Below are positions 47,056 to 57,911 of a DNA stretch of 64,000 nucleotides, in pieces (within the stretch, counting starts at the first letter, position 1; each line of letters opens with the position of its first letter). Source of the DNA: Dipteronia dyeriana. Taxonomy: Eukaryota > Streptophyta > Magnoliopsida > Sapindales > Sapindaceae. The notes below the pieces were generated by a model. The model made no database searches, was not told the origin of the DNA, and saw only the letters and a list, made by a program, of their open reading frames with translations. Location of the stretch: assembly GCA_032871835.1 (NCBI GenBank), contig CM065297.1, positions 29,025,598 to 29,089,597 on the forward strand, written 5' to 3'. The position numbers and the translations under genes were made by a program.

Positions 47056-49310
47056 TGTTGGGATTATGCTCGATAGCAAGAGTGTAATAATGTATTTGAC
47101 AATCTTTTCATATTAATAAAAGTGATTTCTAGTCTAACAAATCTTATAGCATTTCTAGTTTAATTATTATAATTGTCAAAAGTAAATAATCATAAGGACA
47201 AAAGACTATGAGAAAAGAAGAATTGTTCAAACATCTAGATATGTATGAGGTAGACACAATTCTTTAGTTAGTCTTGTATAATATTCACAACTTAAGATAA
47301 AAAGTTGGGCGCCGTTATCTTTTCAAAGTTGTAGATTCTTTTGCTTGCATTTGAGTAGGATCAAATGTGTTATGATGAGTCTAAAATCATCAACGTGTGG
47401 TATCTTTAGGCAAATGAATCTAGTGCACTAGATGCATTGAATAGAATCACAGTGAAATGTTTTATCTAGTACCGTCACTGGATAAAAGTTTTCACTTGAA
47501 GATAATTTGAGAGTTTATCTCAATCCTGAGATAAATGATGGACTTATGGTTGAAAATGGTTGCAAGTGTTATCATTTGAGCTATCAATGAGTACGATTAT
47601 ATAGCACAGTCTATCCTGAATAGTTTGGTGGTATTCATTTGTTAATCAATAGAGGACTTCATTTATAGATATGGACATCATGGCTTCATTTATTTAATGA
47701 GAGTAAAATATCATCATATGGATGTTTTGAGGTATTGGATATTAAATCTTAACGTTAAGTTTTCAATAGTGTCTATTGAAATATGGCTTCTGGACAGGTC
47801 AAAATATCCAAGTTCAAAATGTGGTCATATGAGTAAATATGGTAATTTGAAGAGCAATAGGTGGTCTATGAGCTCTTGGCGATGATTGATATTCTTCACG
47901 AGGATACACATTCTTCATTAAGATTGTCTAGGTATGAATGAGCAATATTAACTTATTCTATCTTTATTTTAAGAGTTCAATTTTAGTTATTTAGTGAAAT
48001 GAACTAAAGTTAACAGATCGGACATAAGTGAATCATTTGTTGATTGTGATTTGGTTATGTCTATTGGAGCTTAAATTTAGATAGCCCGCCAAGATGCCTA
48101 ATCCACACGAACTTGCATGGATCACTTGATATATTCTATCGGGTCCATCTAGAATTGTAGTAAGGTATATGGAATTGTTTCTTTTAGTAAGAATGAGTCT
48201 AGTTCACAGGTGGACTTTTTATTTAAGTCCAATGGATTTATTAAAATAGGAAAAATAATATTTGGCCCATATATATTGGCTTGGGCGGCTAAGGCAATAT
48301 ATAATAGCTTATTATATTGTTTTTTATTTTATTATTTAAATAAATAGAAATTAATTAATTTGTTAATTAATTAATTATTAAATTAAAAGTCAAAATCTTT
48401 TTTCTAGTAGCAGAAGGTCTCCTAGAGTAATATTATTGTTGGTAATATGATAAGTATCAAATAAAATGAATTTATTTATCCAGTCAAATTAGGAAGTATT
48501 TGATTTCTATTATGACTCTATTTGACAATTGGTCAAATTAGGAAGTTTTTGATTTAATCACAATTTAATTTATATTCAATAATTGGTAATTGAATAAATA
48601 CACTATTTGAGTTGGATTAGGTGTCTTGGTGTGTAAAAGAAATCCTATTTTTAAGAAGATTGAATCCAAATTTTGATAGGAGTCTTGGTGAAGTAGAAAT
48701 CCTCTTTCTAGGAGGATTTTCGACCACCTATATATACTCCTATATAGAATTTCGACCAAGACCTAATTTTTTGTGTGAGAAGTTGTTTTTTATTTGTTTT
48801 TTTACAGTTATAAAAATAAAACTTTGTCCAACTCATAGCTATTGTGTATTGAATTAGGCTAAGGAGAAGAGAAAAGATGAACGTTTTATTTTCGGTAGTA
48901 CACTAGTAGCCTTTACATCACATGGTTTTGTATACAACATCGAATCATGATTCACGAGAATTTCAATCAAATAGATTGATAATTCACAAGTGACCGGATG
49001 TTCTTGGGTTTTCTCTTTGAGGATTGTTGTGACCAACAAAGAAGAAGATTTTATTTGTTTTCTTCCTCAAGTATACAATTAAAAGAAAGGGAGCCCACAC
49101 TCTTAGGCTATTCACATTCGTGATTGGATTAGAAGATCTTGCGGATTCAATTAGACATTAGTTCAATCGTCACGAAAAAAAAGGTACGATACTTTTAATT
49201 TACGTCAATTAATCTAGGTTTAAGGTTCTTTCTATTAAAGGGGAAAAATTTAACATATACTAAACCCTAATTTTACGCTTCCACTGCATTTTGAACCGAT
49301 TTTTCCTACA
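47056..49310 (+). repeat. 3' LTR of copia element C
   Basis: Partner of 39632-41914, without that LTR's TA microsatellite. The preserved 60-codon LTR frame is at 47697-47885. Confidence 0.92.
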
Positions 49311-49569
49311 ACTATAACGTCTACATCATTGTCATTAATTCGGTAACATCTACTTCATGGCTATTAAGTGAGTCAAATGTTAGCTTACTCCCTTCCTCCT
49401 ATAAATAACAACTCCATCTCATTCACAAGGCGGGCAGAGCTCTACAAGATTTGGAACAAACTATAGCTCCGCAATTCACGCTAATGTTGAGCTGTCACTT
49501 GGCTCACATGATCGGCCTACATGTCCCCGTTCATCACAATTCGGTGATCTCCTCGACGGTCACCTAAAC

Positions 49570-49930
49570 CTTTTCCAGGTAGGTCTATGTCGACCTCCCA
49601 TATCGTCATTCTCCAGGTAGGTCTATGTCGACCTCTCATATCGACCTTCTCCAGGTAGATCGATGTCTACCTCCTATGTCGACCTCCCATATCAACCTCC
49701 TCCAGGTAGGTCTATGTCGACCTCCCATATCGACCTCCACCAGATTGGTCTATGTCGACCTCCTCATATCGACCTCTTCATATTGACTTGATCTATGTTG
49801 ACCTCCTCACCGATAACCTCGATTATCTTCAAGATGGCCTAAGTCGACCTCCTTGACAACCTATTCGAATATCACCAAGATGGTCTACGTTGACCTCTTT
49901 AATAGTCATCTAGATTATCTCAAAGTTGGT
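49570..49930 (+). repeat. Minisatellite in the solo LTR
   Basis: Imperfect units of about 37-50 bp with CCAGGTAGGTCTATGTCGAC (starts at 49576, 49613, 49651, 49702) then CTCCCATATCGACCT, becoming more degenerate to the right (GTCTAAGTCGA, GTCTACGTTGA). Confidence 0.8.
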
Positions 49931-50041
49931 CTAAGTCGATCTCCTTGATGATCACCTCGAATTTCTCTACCTTGAACTGCTACAACCCCTTTGCTAGCCA
50001 AGCTCAATCTTCTATTCTACAACCCATATCGACCTCTATGG

Positions 50042-50055
50042 GACCCCCTCCCCCT

Positions 50056-50086
<31 letters not shown>

Positions 50087-50090
50087 CTCC
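50042..50090 (+). repeat. Poly-C run
   Basis: More than 30 consecutive C flanked by CCCCT and CCCTCCCT. The proline-rich frame across it is an artefact. Confidence 0.92.
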
Positions 50091-50183
50091 CTGGCTTGAC
50101 GATCCTTACTTTCCTATCTATCTTGTAGGTTGTCGGTGCCTACCTTGTCGACTCAATTAATTGTGGATTTTTCAGCGTCTACA

Positions 50184-50998
50184 ATAAGTAATGAAAAAAA
50201 TGAAGTAAGGTTTTTGAAAGTGATTATAGAATAATCTAATTCAACATTTAATGAATCTTTTAAAACATCATTATTACCTTATGAAATCAAGTTAAAATCA
50301 TTTATATACCTTATTTCATTTCAAAATAAAATATTCTATTTAATGTTGATTTGATTTATAAAATCTTTTTATTGTTCTTATGGAAAAAAATTATAATTTA
50401 AATATTTCACTTAAATATTGATTTAATATATATAATTAACTAAAAACTAAAGAAGAGGAAAGTGATTATGTAATAATCTAATTCAACATTTAATGAATCT
50501 TTTAAAACATCATTATTACCTTATGAAATCAAGTTAAAATCATTTATATACCTTATTTCATTTCAAAATAAAATATTCTATTTAATGTTGATTTGATTTA
50601 TAAAATCTTTTTATTGTTCTTATGGAAAAAAATTATAATTTAAATATTTCACTTAAATATTGATTTAATATATATATTTAACTAAAAACTAAAAAAGGGG
50701 AAAGTGATTATGTAATAATCTAATTCAACAATTAATGAATCTTTTAAAATATCATTATTACCCTTAGGAAATCAAGTTAAAATCATTTATATATCTTATT
50801 TCATTTCAAAATTAAATATTCTACTTAAATATATATTGATTTGACTTATAAAATCTTTTTAAAATCTTTTTATTGTTCTAATGGATTTTTTTTTAACTTT
50901 AAATATTGACTTAATCTATATATATATATATAGAAAAATGAAGTAAGATTCTTAAAAGTGATTATGAAATAATCTAATTCAGCATTTAGTAAATATAT
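50184..50998 (+). repeat. ~245-bp tandem array, central part
   Basis: Three full units and part of a fourth; anchors at about 50200, 50446, 50690 and 50938 give spacings of 244-248 bp. The first two units are almost identical over about 230 bp, so their duplication is recent relative to the others. A LINE insertion at about 51000 interrupts the fourth. Confidence 0.88.
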
Positions 50999-51249
50999 AT
51001 ATATTTTTTAATAACAAAGTTTATTCAAATGGCAAGCAAGCAAAAAACAAAGAGCCTAACCAGACCAGAAAAACACAGACAAGCAAAATGGCCCATAAAC
51101 GAGCAAGCGAAAGCACTAGCCAACTAACCAGAGGCTAATGTTGTAGGCCCAAAAATGAAAAAACGAACACAGCAAAAGCCCAAACACAGAAAACTCAAAC
51201 CCAGCCTCTATCTCTAGAAAGCCCACACTATCCAAAAACTACAAAACCT

Positions 51250-51745
51250 AATAACGATTAGTTAACAATCACCATTTTCTTCCTAATACCCATCAACTTC
51301 GAGTAAGTTTTAGCGACCATGTCAGCCATCTTCACTTTCTTATCCTGAAATCAAATCCCACAGCTACACCAATATCTATGACTTTGGAGATCTCCTCCTT
51401 GAGGTTCTAGTGCATATTAGAAACATTCTTGGAGCTCCTCAGCTTCATTCTATGACCCTTGATAGAAAGGCAATGCTCCCTCCCAATCTTTCTGTTCGAG
51501 TTTTTTATTGCTTCATCTTTGATTCCCCAGATCATATGGATTGAAATTAATCTTGAAGTTAGAGGCTTCCTTTTGATAAACTTAATAGGTAACATCACCT
51601 TCGAAACCTCACTAGAGCAAGAAAACAGCTACTCACTTTTGAAAAACTCAATTGGACTTCTAGTTTGCGTCAAATCAAAGGCAAAATCACGGCCAAGTCT
51701 ACCACTCACAGCTTGCAAACACTTGTTTTGTAGAAAAGGCATTTC
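51250..51745 (-). pseudogene. LINE 3' segment, possible ORF1 C-terminus
   Basis: Minus-strand reading gives MPFLQNKCLQAVSGRLGRDF, a stop after FFKSE, then IHMIWGIKDEAIKNSNRK and NLKEEISKVIDIGVAVGFDF. The last motif is like the C-terminal helix of plant LINE ORF1 proteins, but the match is loose. No reverse transcriptase is found between this and the 3' end. Confidence 0.35.
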
Positions 51746-51774
51746 CATTATGAGTTAAAGATGAGAGATAGAGG

Positions 51775-52318
51775 GTGAGAGTTCTAGAGAGAGAGACTGA
51801 CTCACTTGGCCGCGAAGGGACTCAGTCAGCAACCAACGGTAGGGAAGGGAGAAGGGATTTTCGGGAAGGTTTTTTCTCAATATTCATTGATAATTTGAAT
51901 CCTTGTGTGGATTTGAAGGGTTTGTGGGTAATTTTCAAGACTTTTGGGAAGGTGAGAGATGTATTTGTATATTCAAAATTGCATCCTTGAAGGAGCTGTT
52001 TTGGTTTTATACTTTTTGAATCGTTGGAGGAAGCATCTGAAGTGACAAAGATGGTGAATGGGATGCTTGTCTTTGTGTGGCCTATTAGTGCCAACGTTGC
52101 TTCGTATGGTCGGGAGAGGAGAAGATTTCATGCGTCCAGGCATCATGGTGAGCATGGAACCAGCGGTTGTTCAATGGCGAGTGATGGAGAAGGAAAGGAA
52201 AGTTTTCTTAATGCTGATCTTGGAAAACATCAAACCTTTGTTGAGGTTGTAACAAGAAACAAAAGTGGTTACGCTAATAAAGACACAGTAACGATCAGAA
52301 GGTGTTAGGTATATAGGA
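51775..52318 (+). pseudogene. LINE ORF1 with RNA-recognition motif
   Basis: The frame reads FFSIFIDNLNPCVDLKGLW, then FKTFGKVRDVFVYSK, a stop after LHP, and FGFILFESLEEASEVTKMVN: RNP2 (IFIDNL) and RNP1-like (FGFILF) motifs of an RRM domain at the spacing seen in plant LINE ORF1 proteins. A region rich in Arg, Gly and Ser follows (YGRERRRFHASRHHGEHG). ORF1 proteins bind the element RNA. The CDS starts in an AGAGAGAGA-rich leader at 51775-51800. Confidence 0.7.
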
Positions 52319-52795
52319 TAAGTCATGAAATCGAGTTAAAATTATTTATATATTTTATTTTATCTTAAAATAAAATATTGTACTTAAATATTAATTTGAT
52401 TTATAAAATATTTTAAAAATCATTTTATTGTTCTTATGAAATTTTTCTTTCTAATTTAAATATTCTAATTAAATATTGATTTAATATTTATAATTAATGA
52501 AAAAATGGAAGTAGGGTGGTTCTTCAAAGTGATTATGGAATAATCTAATTTAACATTTTTAATCTTTTAAAATATTATTATTACCCTTACGAAGTCAAGT
52601 TGAAATCATTTATATACCATATTTCATTTCAAATGTAAATATTCTATTTAAATATTAATTTGATTTATAAAATCTTTTAAAATATTTTTATTATTTTTAT
52701 GGAATTTTTTTCTAATTTAAATATTCTACTAAAATATTTATTTAACATATGTAATTAATGAAAAAAAAATGAAGTGGGGTTCTAAAATCATGTAT
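52319..52795 (+). repeat. ~245-bp tandem array, right part
   Basis: About two more units (GAAATCGAGTTAAAATTATT and AAGTGATTATGGAATAATCT), more diverged than the central ones. Confidence 0.8.
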
Positions 52796-52839
52796 ATTTT
52801 AGTCCTTGTAATTGATTTCAGCACTTTTGCAATAAAATT

Positions 52840-52988
52840 ATCAAACATATGTATATACTGCTTTTGAGTTATACAGTAATTTTAAAAATACAATTAACCA
52901 ACATCTACTTATTAACTTCATAGCTGATTATTCGTTCAGCACAACTAACAGTGATTATTATAAAAGTTGTAGGAATATCAAACTTGCC
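52840..52988. repeat. Partial MITE-like copy
   Basis: Matches the right half of 38624-38903: TTTTAAAAATACAATTAACC, TAGCTGATTATTC, AGTGATTATTATAAAAGTTG, ending TCAAACTTGCC. The left half differs or is lost. Confidence 0.5.
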
Positions 52989-52989
52989 G

Positions 52990-53459
52990 AATACTAGTAT
53001 GTACAAAATATTTGCCCAGATTATATGTCATGTGAGTTGTAAATATCATGCAATTATGTGGTGATGAATATGATATTGACAACTAACATGCTAGAGTAAT
53101 ACTATACAACCTAAAAAAAAACTCAAAATTCAATTTAAATGATGTGGTAAATGAGTTCTCATTACCATACAAATCATGGGGTGATATGGTGAATGATATG
53201 GTAAGGAAAAATCATTTATCACATCATTTTAGCTGGTTTTTAGGCTAAATGTTTTGGTTGACTAGCATTAATGTTATATATATACATAAATTTTCAAGTT
53301 AGTACGTATTGATATAAATTCGTTATTGCGTTGGATATAGACCATTAGATATACATACTCTGACTCAAAGTGTATGTACTTATTAAAACTTCTCCATAAT
53401 CCATGGTCCACATACAACGCACTGATATAAGTTATATAAGTACGTACTGATAGGAAAAC

Positions 53460-53509
<50 letters not shown>

Positions 53510-54199
53510 CGAAATCGGTGGCTATGGCTGTTTTTAAAGTGATTCCTTGTAAACCTAATTAAGTTGTCACCTTAATTAGTTAATTTCTGATTTATGATTA
53601 TAGATTTATAGTGTTTACTTATAAATATTAAGAATCAAGTCATGTACCTTAATTCCCCTTTCCATTTAAGGAATTAATGTTGTTTTCCCTAATTTTCTTT
53701 CCAATAAAACAATTTCCTTTTCATTTTCATTCCATATTAGTTAATTTTTTTAATTATAATTCTCTTTTCAATTAAATGTGATCCCCTCTTCATTTTCTTT
53801 CTGAATTAGTTAAAATTTGTTTCCTAATTCTCTTTTCAATTAAACCTGGTTCCCTTACATTTTCATTCCGAACCGATGAATGTGTCATTAACCGTCTAAT
53901 TATGACATTTTAATCATCTCCTTAGTGCATAATCTTAGAAATTGTATCAAGGCACATGCCAAATATATATATCATAGTACGTGGTGCTACAATATTTCTT
54001 TGCATTTTTTTTTAAATAAAGCAACATGCAACATGCACATTGTATTAATGTCTTTTTCAAGTAGGCAAAAAATATTACTATTATTTCGTAATTTCTCCGA
54101 ACTAGTGACCTTGTGAACATGCAAGAATCTCATATATTCTGGTATTGATGAGGATATAATCAGGAAGGATTGGATATTAACGAGGCAATTTCTCCCGAA
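52990..54199. other. Gene-free stretch with simple repeats
   Basis: AT-rich sequence. It holds a TA microsatellite at 53463-53508 and, at 53640-53880, about four degenerate units of roughly 65 bp sharing CTCTTTTCAATTAAA and TTTCATTTTCATTCC. I see no coding region. Confidence 0.55.
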
Positions 54200-54204
54200 T
54201 GTGC

Positions 54205-54743
54205 TGTAAGGATTTCGATTAACACAACTATAACATGCTTAGGCATAAAATTAATCCGAATGTTTAACCTAAACATGTTTCTATACATACTTAATCAAAC
54301 CCTAAACAATATAACATAACCCATATCAATTCAAGAGAAAATAAGTAAATCTAGAAAGCAGAAGCGTACCTGAATCCATCGTTGGAGATTTGTGAACTGG
54401 TTGTGATCTTCCAAATTGTCACGACTTTTATGAACCCTGCTGTGTTCTATTTGCTCTGTTGATGGGGATACAGAGAAAACAAAAGTATCGTGTAATTTGG
54501 GGACCATAACCCTAAATATATATAATAATTAAATTATTATATGTTGGCTATTTCTAATTCGGCCTCTCAACAAATTATAAATAGCACTCTGGTATCTACA
54601 CATTAATTCCATGACAATTATACCTTTAAGCCTTAATACTTAAATCTTAATTAGATCACTTTAATTTAGGCATAACCCCCAAAAAATAGCGTAACACATT
54701 TAATGTTCACATGTGTGGCCCCATATGATGGAATTTTTCAACA
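54205..54743 (-). repeat. 3' LTR of copia element D
   Basis: 539 bp. The polypurine tract (minus strand GCCCCAGTGGGAGAT) lies directly beside it at 54744-54758. Confidence 0.92.
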
Positions 54744-54758
54744 ATCTCCCACTGGGGC
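54744..54758 (-). other. Polypurine tract of copia element D
   Basis: Minus strand CCCCAGTGGGAGAT before TGTTGAAAAATTCC of the LTR. Confidence 0.8.
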
Positions 54759-55173
54759 ACATATGTAACTTTACAAATGTGTATAACTTTATGAGCTCCA
54801 AAATTTTGCTATCACAATTTTAGGGTATATCCGAACAATCTCGTCCATTGATTATGCCAGCATAGGATCAAAACGGCTTTCGTCACATTTAGGGTGACTA
54901 AACCCATCAATGGTTACGTATACCAACATAACCAAATGACAGAGATCAATCATGGATGCGTAGCATGGAAATTACATGCAATGTGATCTATACATGTCTA
55001 TTCCAACTGGTCCTACTTTATTCCTTAGTGAGATCAAAACTTAACACAATGTAAAATAGTGTAATTAACCGAATACTTTATTTATGATCAGAAAAATATC
55101 CAAATACATAAATACATAAGTGTATCCAATATAAAAATATAGAGCAATAAAATAAAAATTATACAAACTCCCA

Positions 55174-55548
55174 CTATAATGTGATATCCTCACACAAAAT
55201 AACACTCATATGAGCAGTGTGCTCATGAAAGACCTTGGGTGGTAATCCCTTTGTAAGTTGATCAGCTATCATGGAGTTTGTCCCAATGTGCTCTATGGAT
55301 ATATGTCCACTCTGAACTCTTTCCTTCATAACTAGGAACCTAATATCAATATGCTTTGATCTAGATGAGTTCCTGTTGTTATTAGAATATATCACTACTG
55401 ACTTATTGTCACAATATAGTTTGAGTGGTCTTTCAACACCCTCAAGAATGCACAACCCAGTGATAAAATTCCACAGCCATATTCCATGGTTGGATGCCTC
55501 ATAACATTATACAAACTCTGCTGCCATGTGGAAAAAGCTATGAGTGTC
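55174..55548 (-). pseudogene. Copia D RNase H, C-terminal part
   Basis: 55455-55174 reads LKLYCDNKSVVIYSNNNRNS, SKHIDIRFLVMKERVQSG and MIADQLTKGLPPKVFHEH, the RNase H end of copia Pol. A stop and frameshift (SWRSAK, 55548) separate it from the RT block. Confidence 0.85.
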
Positions 55549-56767
55549 TATTTGGCACTCCTCCAAGATATAGCTTCACCAGCCAACAAGTATTTGTAGC
55601 CTGATGTGGATCTTCTACTGTCTTGACATCCAGCAAAATCGGAGTCGGAATACCCTATGATCTCAAATTGATCCGATCTCCTATATGTGAGCATGTAATC
55701 TTTTGTTCTCTTCAAATACCTCATAACCCGCTTGGCTGTTATCCAATGATCCATTCCAGGGTTACTTAAATATCTATCCAACATACCAACAATGTACGCA
55801 ATATCCGGACGCGTACACACCTGAGCATACATTAGATTTCTTATAGCTGATTCATAGGGAATCTTCTTCATTTTCTTAGCTTCAAGGTTACTTTTAGGGC
55901 ACTGATTGAGATTGAACTTGCCTCCCTTAGCGAAAGGGGTGTCACCTGGTTTGTTGTCCTGCTTGCCAAACCTTTTGAGCACTGTATCGATATAGCTCCT
56001 TTGTGATAATCCAAGAATACCCCAAGAGCGATCTCGTTGTAACTGGATCCCTAATACAAAAGAGGCGTCACCAAGATCTTTCATCTCAAAATTCTTTGAT
56101 AGAAATCTCTTGGTTTCATGCAATATGCCTATATCATTTATGGCAAGCAGTATGTCATCGACATATAAAACCAGGAATATATGCTTACTCCCACTGAATT
56201 TGTGATACACACAATTATCAACAATGTTTATCTCAAAACCAAACGAGATAATCACTTGATGAAACTTATGGTACCATTGACGGGAAGCTTGCTTGAGTCC
56301 ATAAATGGATTTTATCAATTTGCAAACCATATTCTTTAGGTCTCCCAACTCAAAGTTTTTTGGTTGCACCATATAAATTGTTTCATCAATGTCACCATTG
56401 AGAAACGCCATCTTGACATCCATCTGATGAAGCTCAAGATCAAAATGTGCAACAAGTGCCATGATTGTTCTAAAAGAGTCTTTCGTTGAAACTGGAGAGA
56501 AAGTCTCTTTATAGTCAATCACTTCCTTTTGGGTAAAGCCTTTAGCTACAAGACGAGCCTTATACCTCTCCATATTACCTTTCGAATCCCTTTGGTTTTA
56601 AATATCCATTTACAACCAATGGGCTTCGTACCTTCCGGTAATGAGACAAGTACCCAAACCTTATTGTCTTGCATAGACTTATACTCCTCATTCATGGCAT
56701 AAATCCACTTTTGAGAGTTGGAACCCTGTATGGCTTGATGGAAGTTGATTGGATCATTTTCCATCAT
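55548..56767 (-). CDS. Copia D reverse transcriptase block
   Basis: 56573-55548 is open for 341 codons: KARLVAKGFTQKEVIDYKET, QMDVKMAFLNGDIDETIY, SIYGLKQASRQWYHKFH, the catalytic LVLYVDDILLAI, KNFEMKDLGDASFVLGIQL, VCTRPDIAY and the RNase H start SDSDFAGCQDSRRSTSGY. 56767-56546 gives the upstream part (EEYKSMQDNKVWVLVSLPEG, GCKWIFKTK) one frame away. The catalytic Asp pair is present, so this is the best-preserved enzyme domain in the window. It makes DNA from element RNA in the particle; without Gag-linked protease and integrase it cannot act alone. Confidence 0.85.
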
Positions 56768-56788
56768 TCCAATGTTTTCCTCATGTTC

Positions 56789-57300
56789 CTAGAGAAATAC
56801 GTAAAAATCGTCTGGAATAGCATTTCTCCTTTCTCTAATGGATCGCCTTAATGGCACTGGTTCTTGAGGTTGTTGAGTTTGTTCCTCAGTAACAATTACC
56901 TCATCTTGAATGGGGGGTTGTTCAACATTGTCTGGTTGAGGATCCAGATTTGCTTCTTGATCAATGACAGGTATAGAAACCTGCACATTGTCAAAAGCGA
57001 TAGTAGGAATCGAAATCGATTCTTCCTCAAAGACAATGTCTCTAACCTTATTTCTCCCCCCAAACTCAATATCCTCAAAAAATTTTGCATTTACCGTTTC
57101 AAAAATTGACCTAAGTGTGGGATCATAAAACTTATAGCCCTTAGATCGCTCAAGGTAGCCAATAAAGTAGCTGCTCGCAATTTTGGAGTCCAATTCCCTT
57201 TCATGTGGCCTGTAAGGCCTTGCCTCAGCTGAACATCCCAAAATGTGAAAATGTTTTAGACTAGGATTTATGCTTGTCCAAAGCTCATAAGGTGTTTAGC
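56789..57300 (-). pseudogene. Copia D integrase C-terminal region
   Basis: LWTSINPSLKHFHILGCSAE, RPHERELDSKIASSYFIGY, SKGYKFYDPTLRSIFETVNA and RRSIRERRNAIPDDFYVFL, the usual end of copia integrase and the linker to RT. The catalytic core and the zinc-binding region are missing because the sequence joins gag just upstream. Confidence 0.85.
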
Positions 57301-57349
57301 AGCTTTATTATTCTTCCTCTATATGCCCTTATCCTTAGAGGTGCTAGCC

Positions 57350-57911
57350 AAATGAACACTTGCGGTCCTGTCTCGCTTCAGTCTCTCTTCCTCTTGTTAA
57401 GAGTCAATTTCTCCTTTTGACAGTTGTAACTGACCTTAAACTGAATGTATTGTGTAGGAAGTGATATTAATACCAAATGCACGAACAAGTCGTTAGACAG
57501 CTCGAGCTTCAATGCCTTAAGCTTAGAAGCAATATGAGACATTTCCATAACGTACTCCTTTATGTTCCATTTGCCCTTGTACTTCATAGAATCAAGCTTT
57601 ACAAAAGCGTAATTGTTTCTGCCTTATCGTTTTTTCATAAAAAGCTTTTCAATTTCGGCTAGGAACTCTTTGGCTTTGGTTATCTTTTCAGATACCGCGC
57701 CACTAAATGCCTCCGAAATGCAGCGCTTCATGATCATAAGACTCATGCAATTTGAGCGATCCCACTTCTCAAAGTTCTTCCTATCATTAGGAGAAGGTGC
57801 ATCCGTAAGAGAAGCGAGTTGCTCAACCCGAAGTGCAAGGTCTAGATCCATGCAGCCAAGAACAATTTCTATGTTCTCCTTCCAATCCTTAAAGTTAATC
57901 CCATTAAGCAT
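57350..57911 (-). pseudogene. Copia D Gag
   Basis: Starts at Met 57911 (MLNGINFKDWKENIEIVLGC). The frame stays the same through 57587-57378 (YKGKWNIKEYVMEMSHIASK, FVHLVLISLPTQYIQFKVSY) with stops between, and continues as LKRDRTASVHLASTSKDKG near 57390-57330 in another frame. The zinc knuckle is absent. Confidence 0.85.

Larger units (their letters stand above)
39632..49310 (+). mobile_element. Ty1/copia element C with 2.3-kb LTRs
   Basis: LTRs 39632-41914 and 47056-49310 start TGTTGGGATTATG and end ATTTTTCC(T)TACA. Flanks ACTGT and ACTAT are a 5-bp duplication with one mismatch. Order on the plus strand: 5' LTR, iMet primer site, leader of about 1.4 kb, gag, integrase, RT, RNase H, polypurine tract, 3' LTR. 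Protein motifs resemble copia element A closely (LWHLRLGHINLDR; HKRGKHIERKY), so both belong to one lineage though their LTRs differ. Roughly 20 differences in the first 265 LTR positions by eye. All coding parts are damaged. Confidence 0.93.
39427..50183 (+). mobile_element. Solo LTR (~1.07 kb) split by copia element C
   Basis: Starts TGTAGTAACAAAA (39427) and ends CAGCGTCTACA (50183), with flanking ATAAC and ATAAG as a near-perfect 5-bp target duplication inside the tandem array. A TATAAATA box lies at about 49401 and is followed by a leader-like stretch. The copia element at 39632-49310 sits in it. No internal domain is seen, so it is a solo LTR or a small terminal-repeat element of unknown superfamily. 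Confidence 0.6.
51000..52318 (-). mobile_element. LINE insertion with inverted 5' part
   Basis: The 3' end is on the minus strand: near 51000-51030 the minus strand reads CTTTGTTATTAAAAAA, a tail-like A-run, and 51000-51250 resembles a LINE 3' UTR rich in TTTGGGCTTTTG-like sequence. 51250-51740 is open on the minus strand. From about 51775 to 52318 the coding sense switches to plus with an RNA-binding ORF1 domain. This is the arrangement left by twin priming: the 5' part inverted relative to the 3' part. Target repeats are not obvious. Confidence 0.55.

Noticed and set aside
49570..49930. CRISPR-like spaced repeats
   Set aside because: Units are degenerate and vary in spacing, spacers are not unique, and the setting is a plant LTR.
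49945..50160. Proline-rich frame resembling a formin-type stretch
   Set aside because: Produced by the poly-C run inside the solo LTR.
38624..52988. One giant terminal-inverted-repeat element spanning the whole array
   Set aside because: The outer ends are related but not convincingly inverted over enough length and have no matching target duplication; two MITE copies explain them more simply.
55548..56767. Copia D RT as a host gene or telomerase-like enzyme
   Set aside because: It lies between LTRs with a target duplication and carries standard copia motifs in order.
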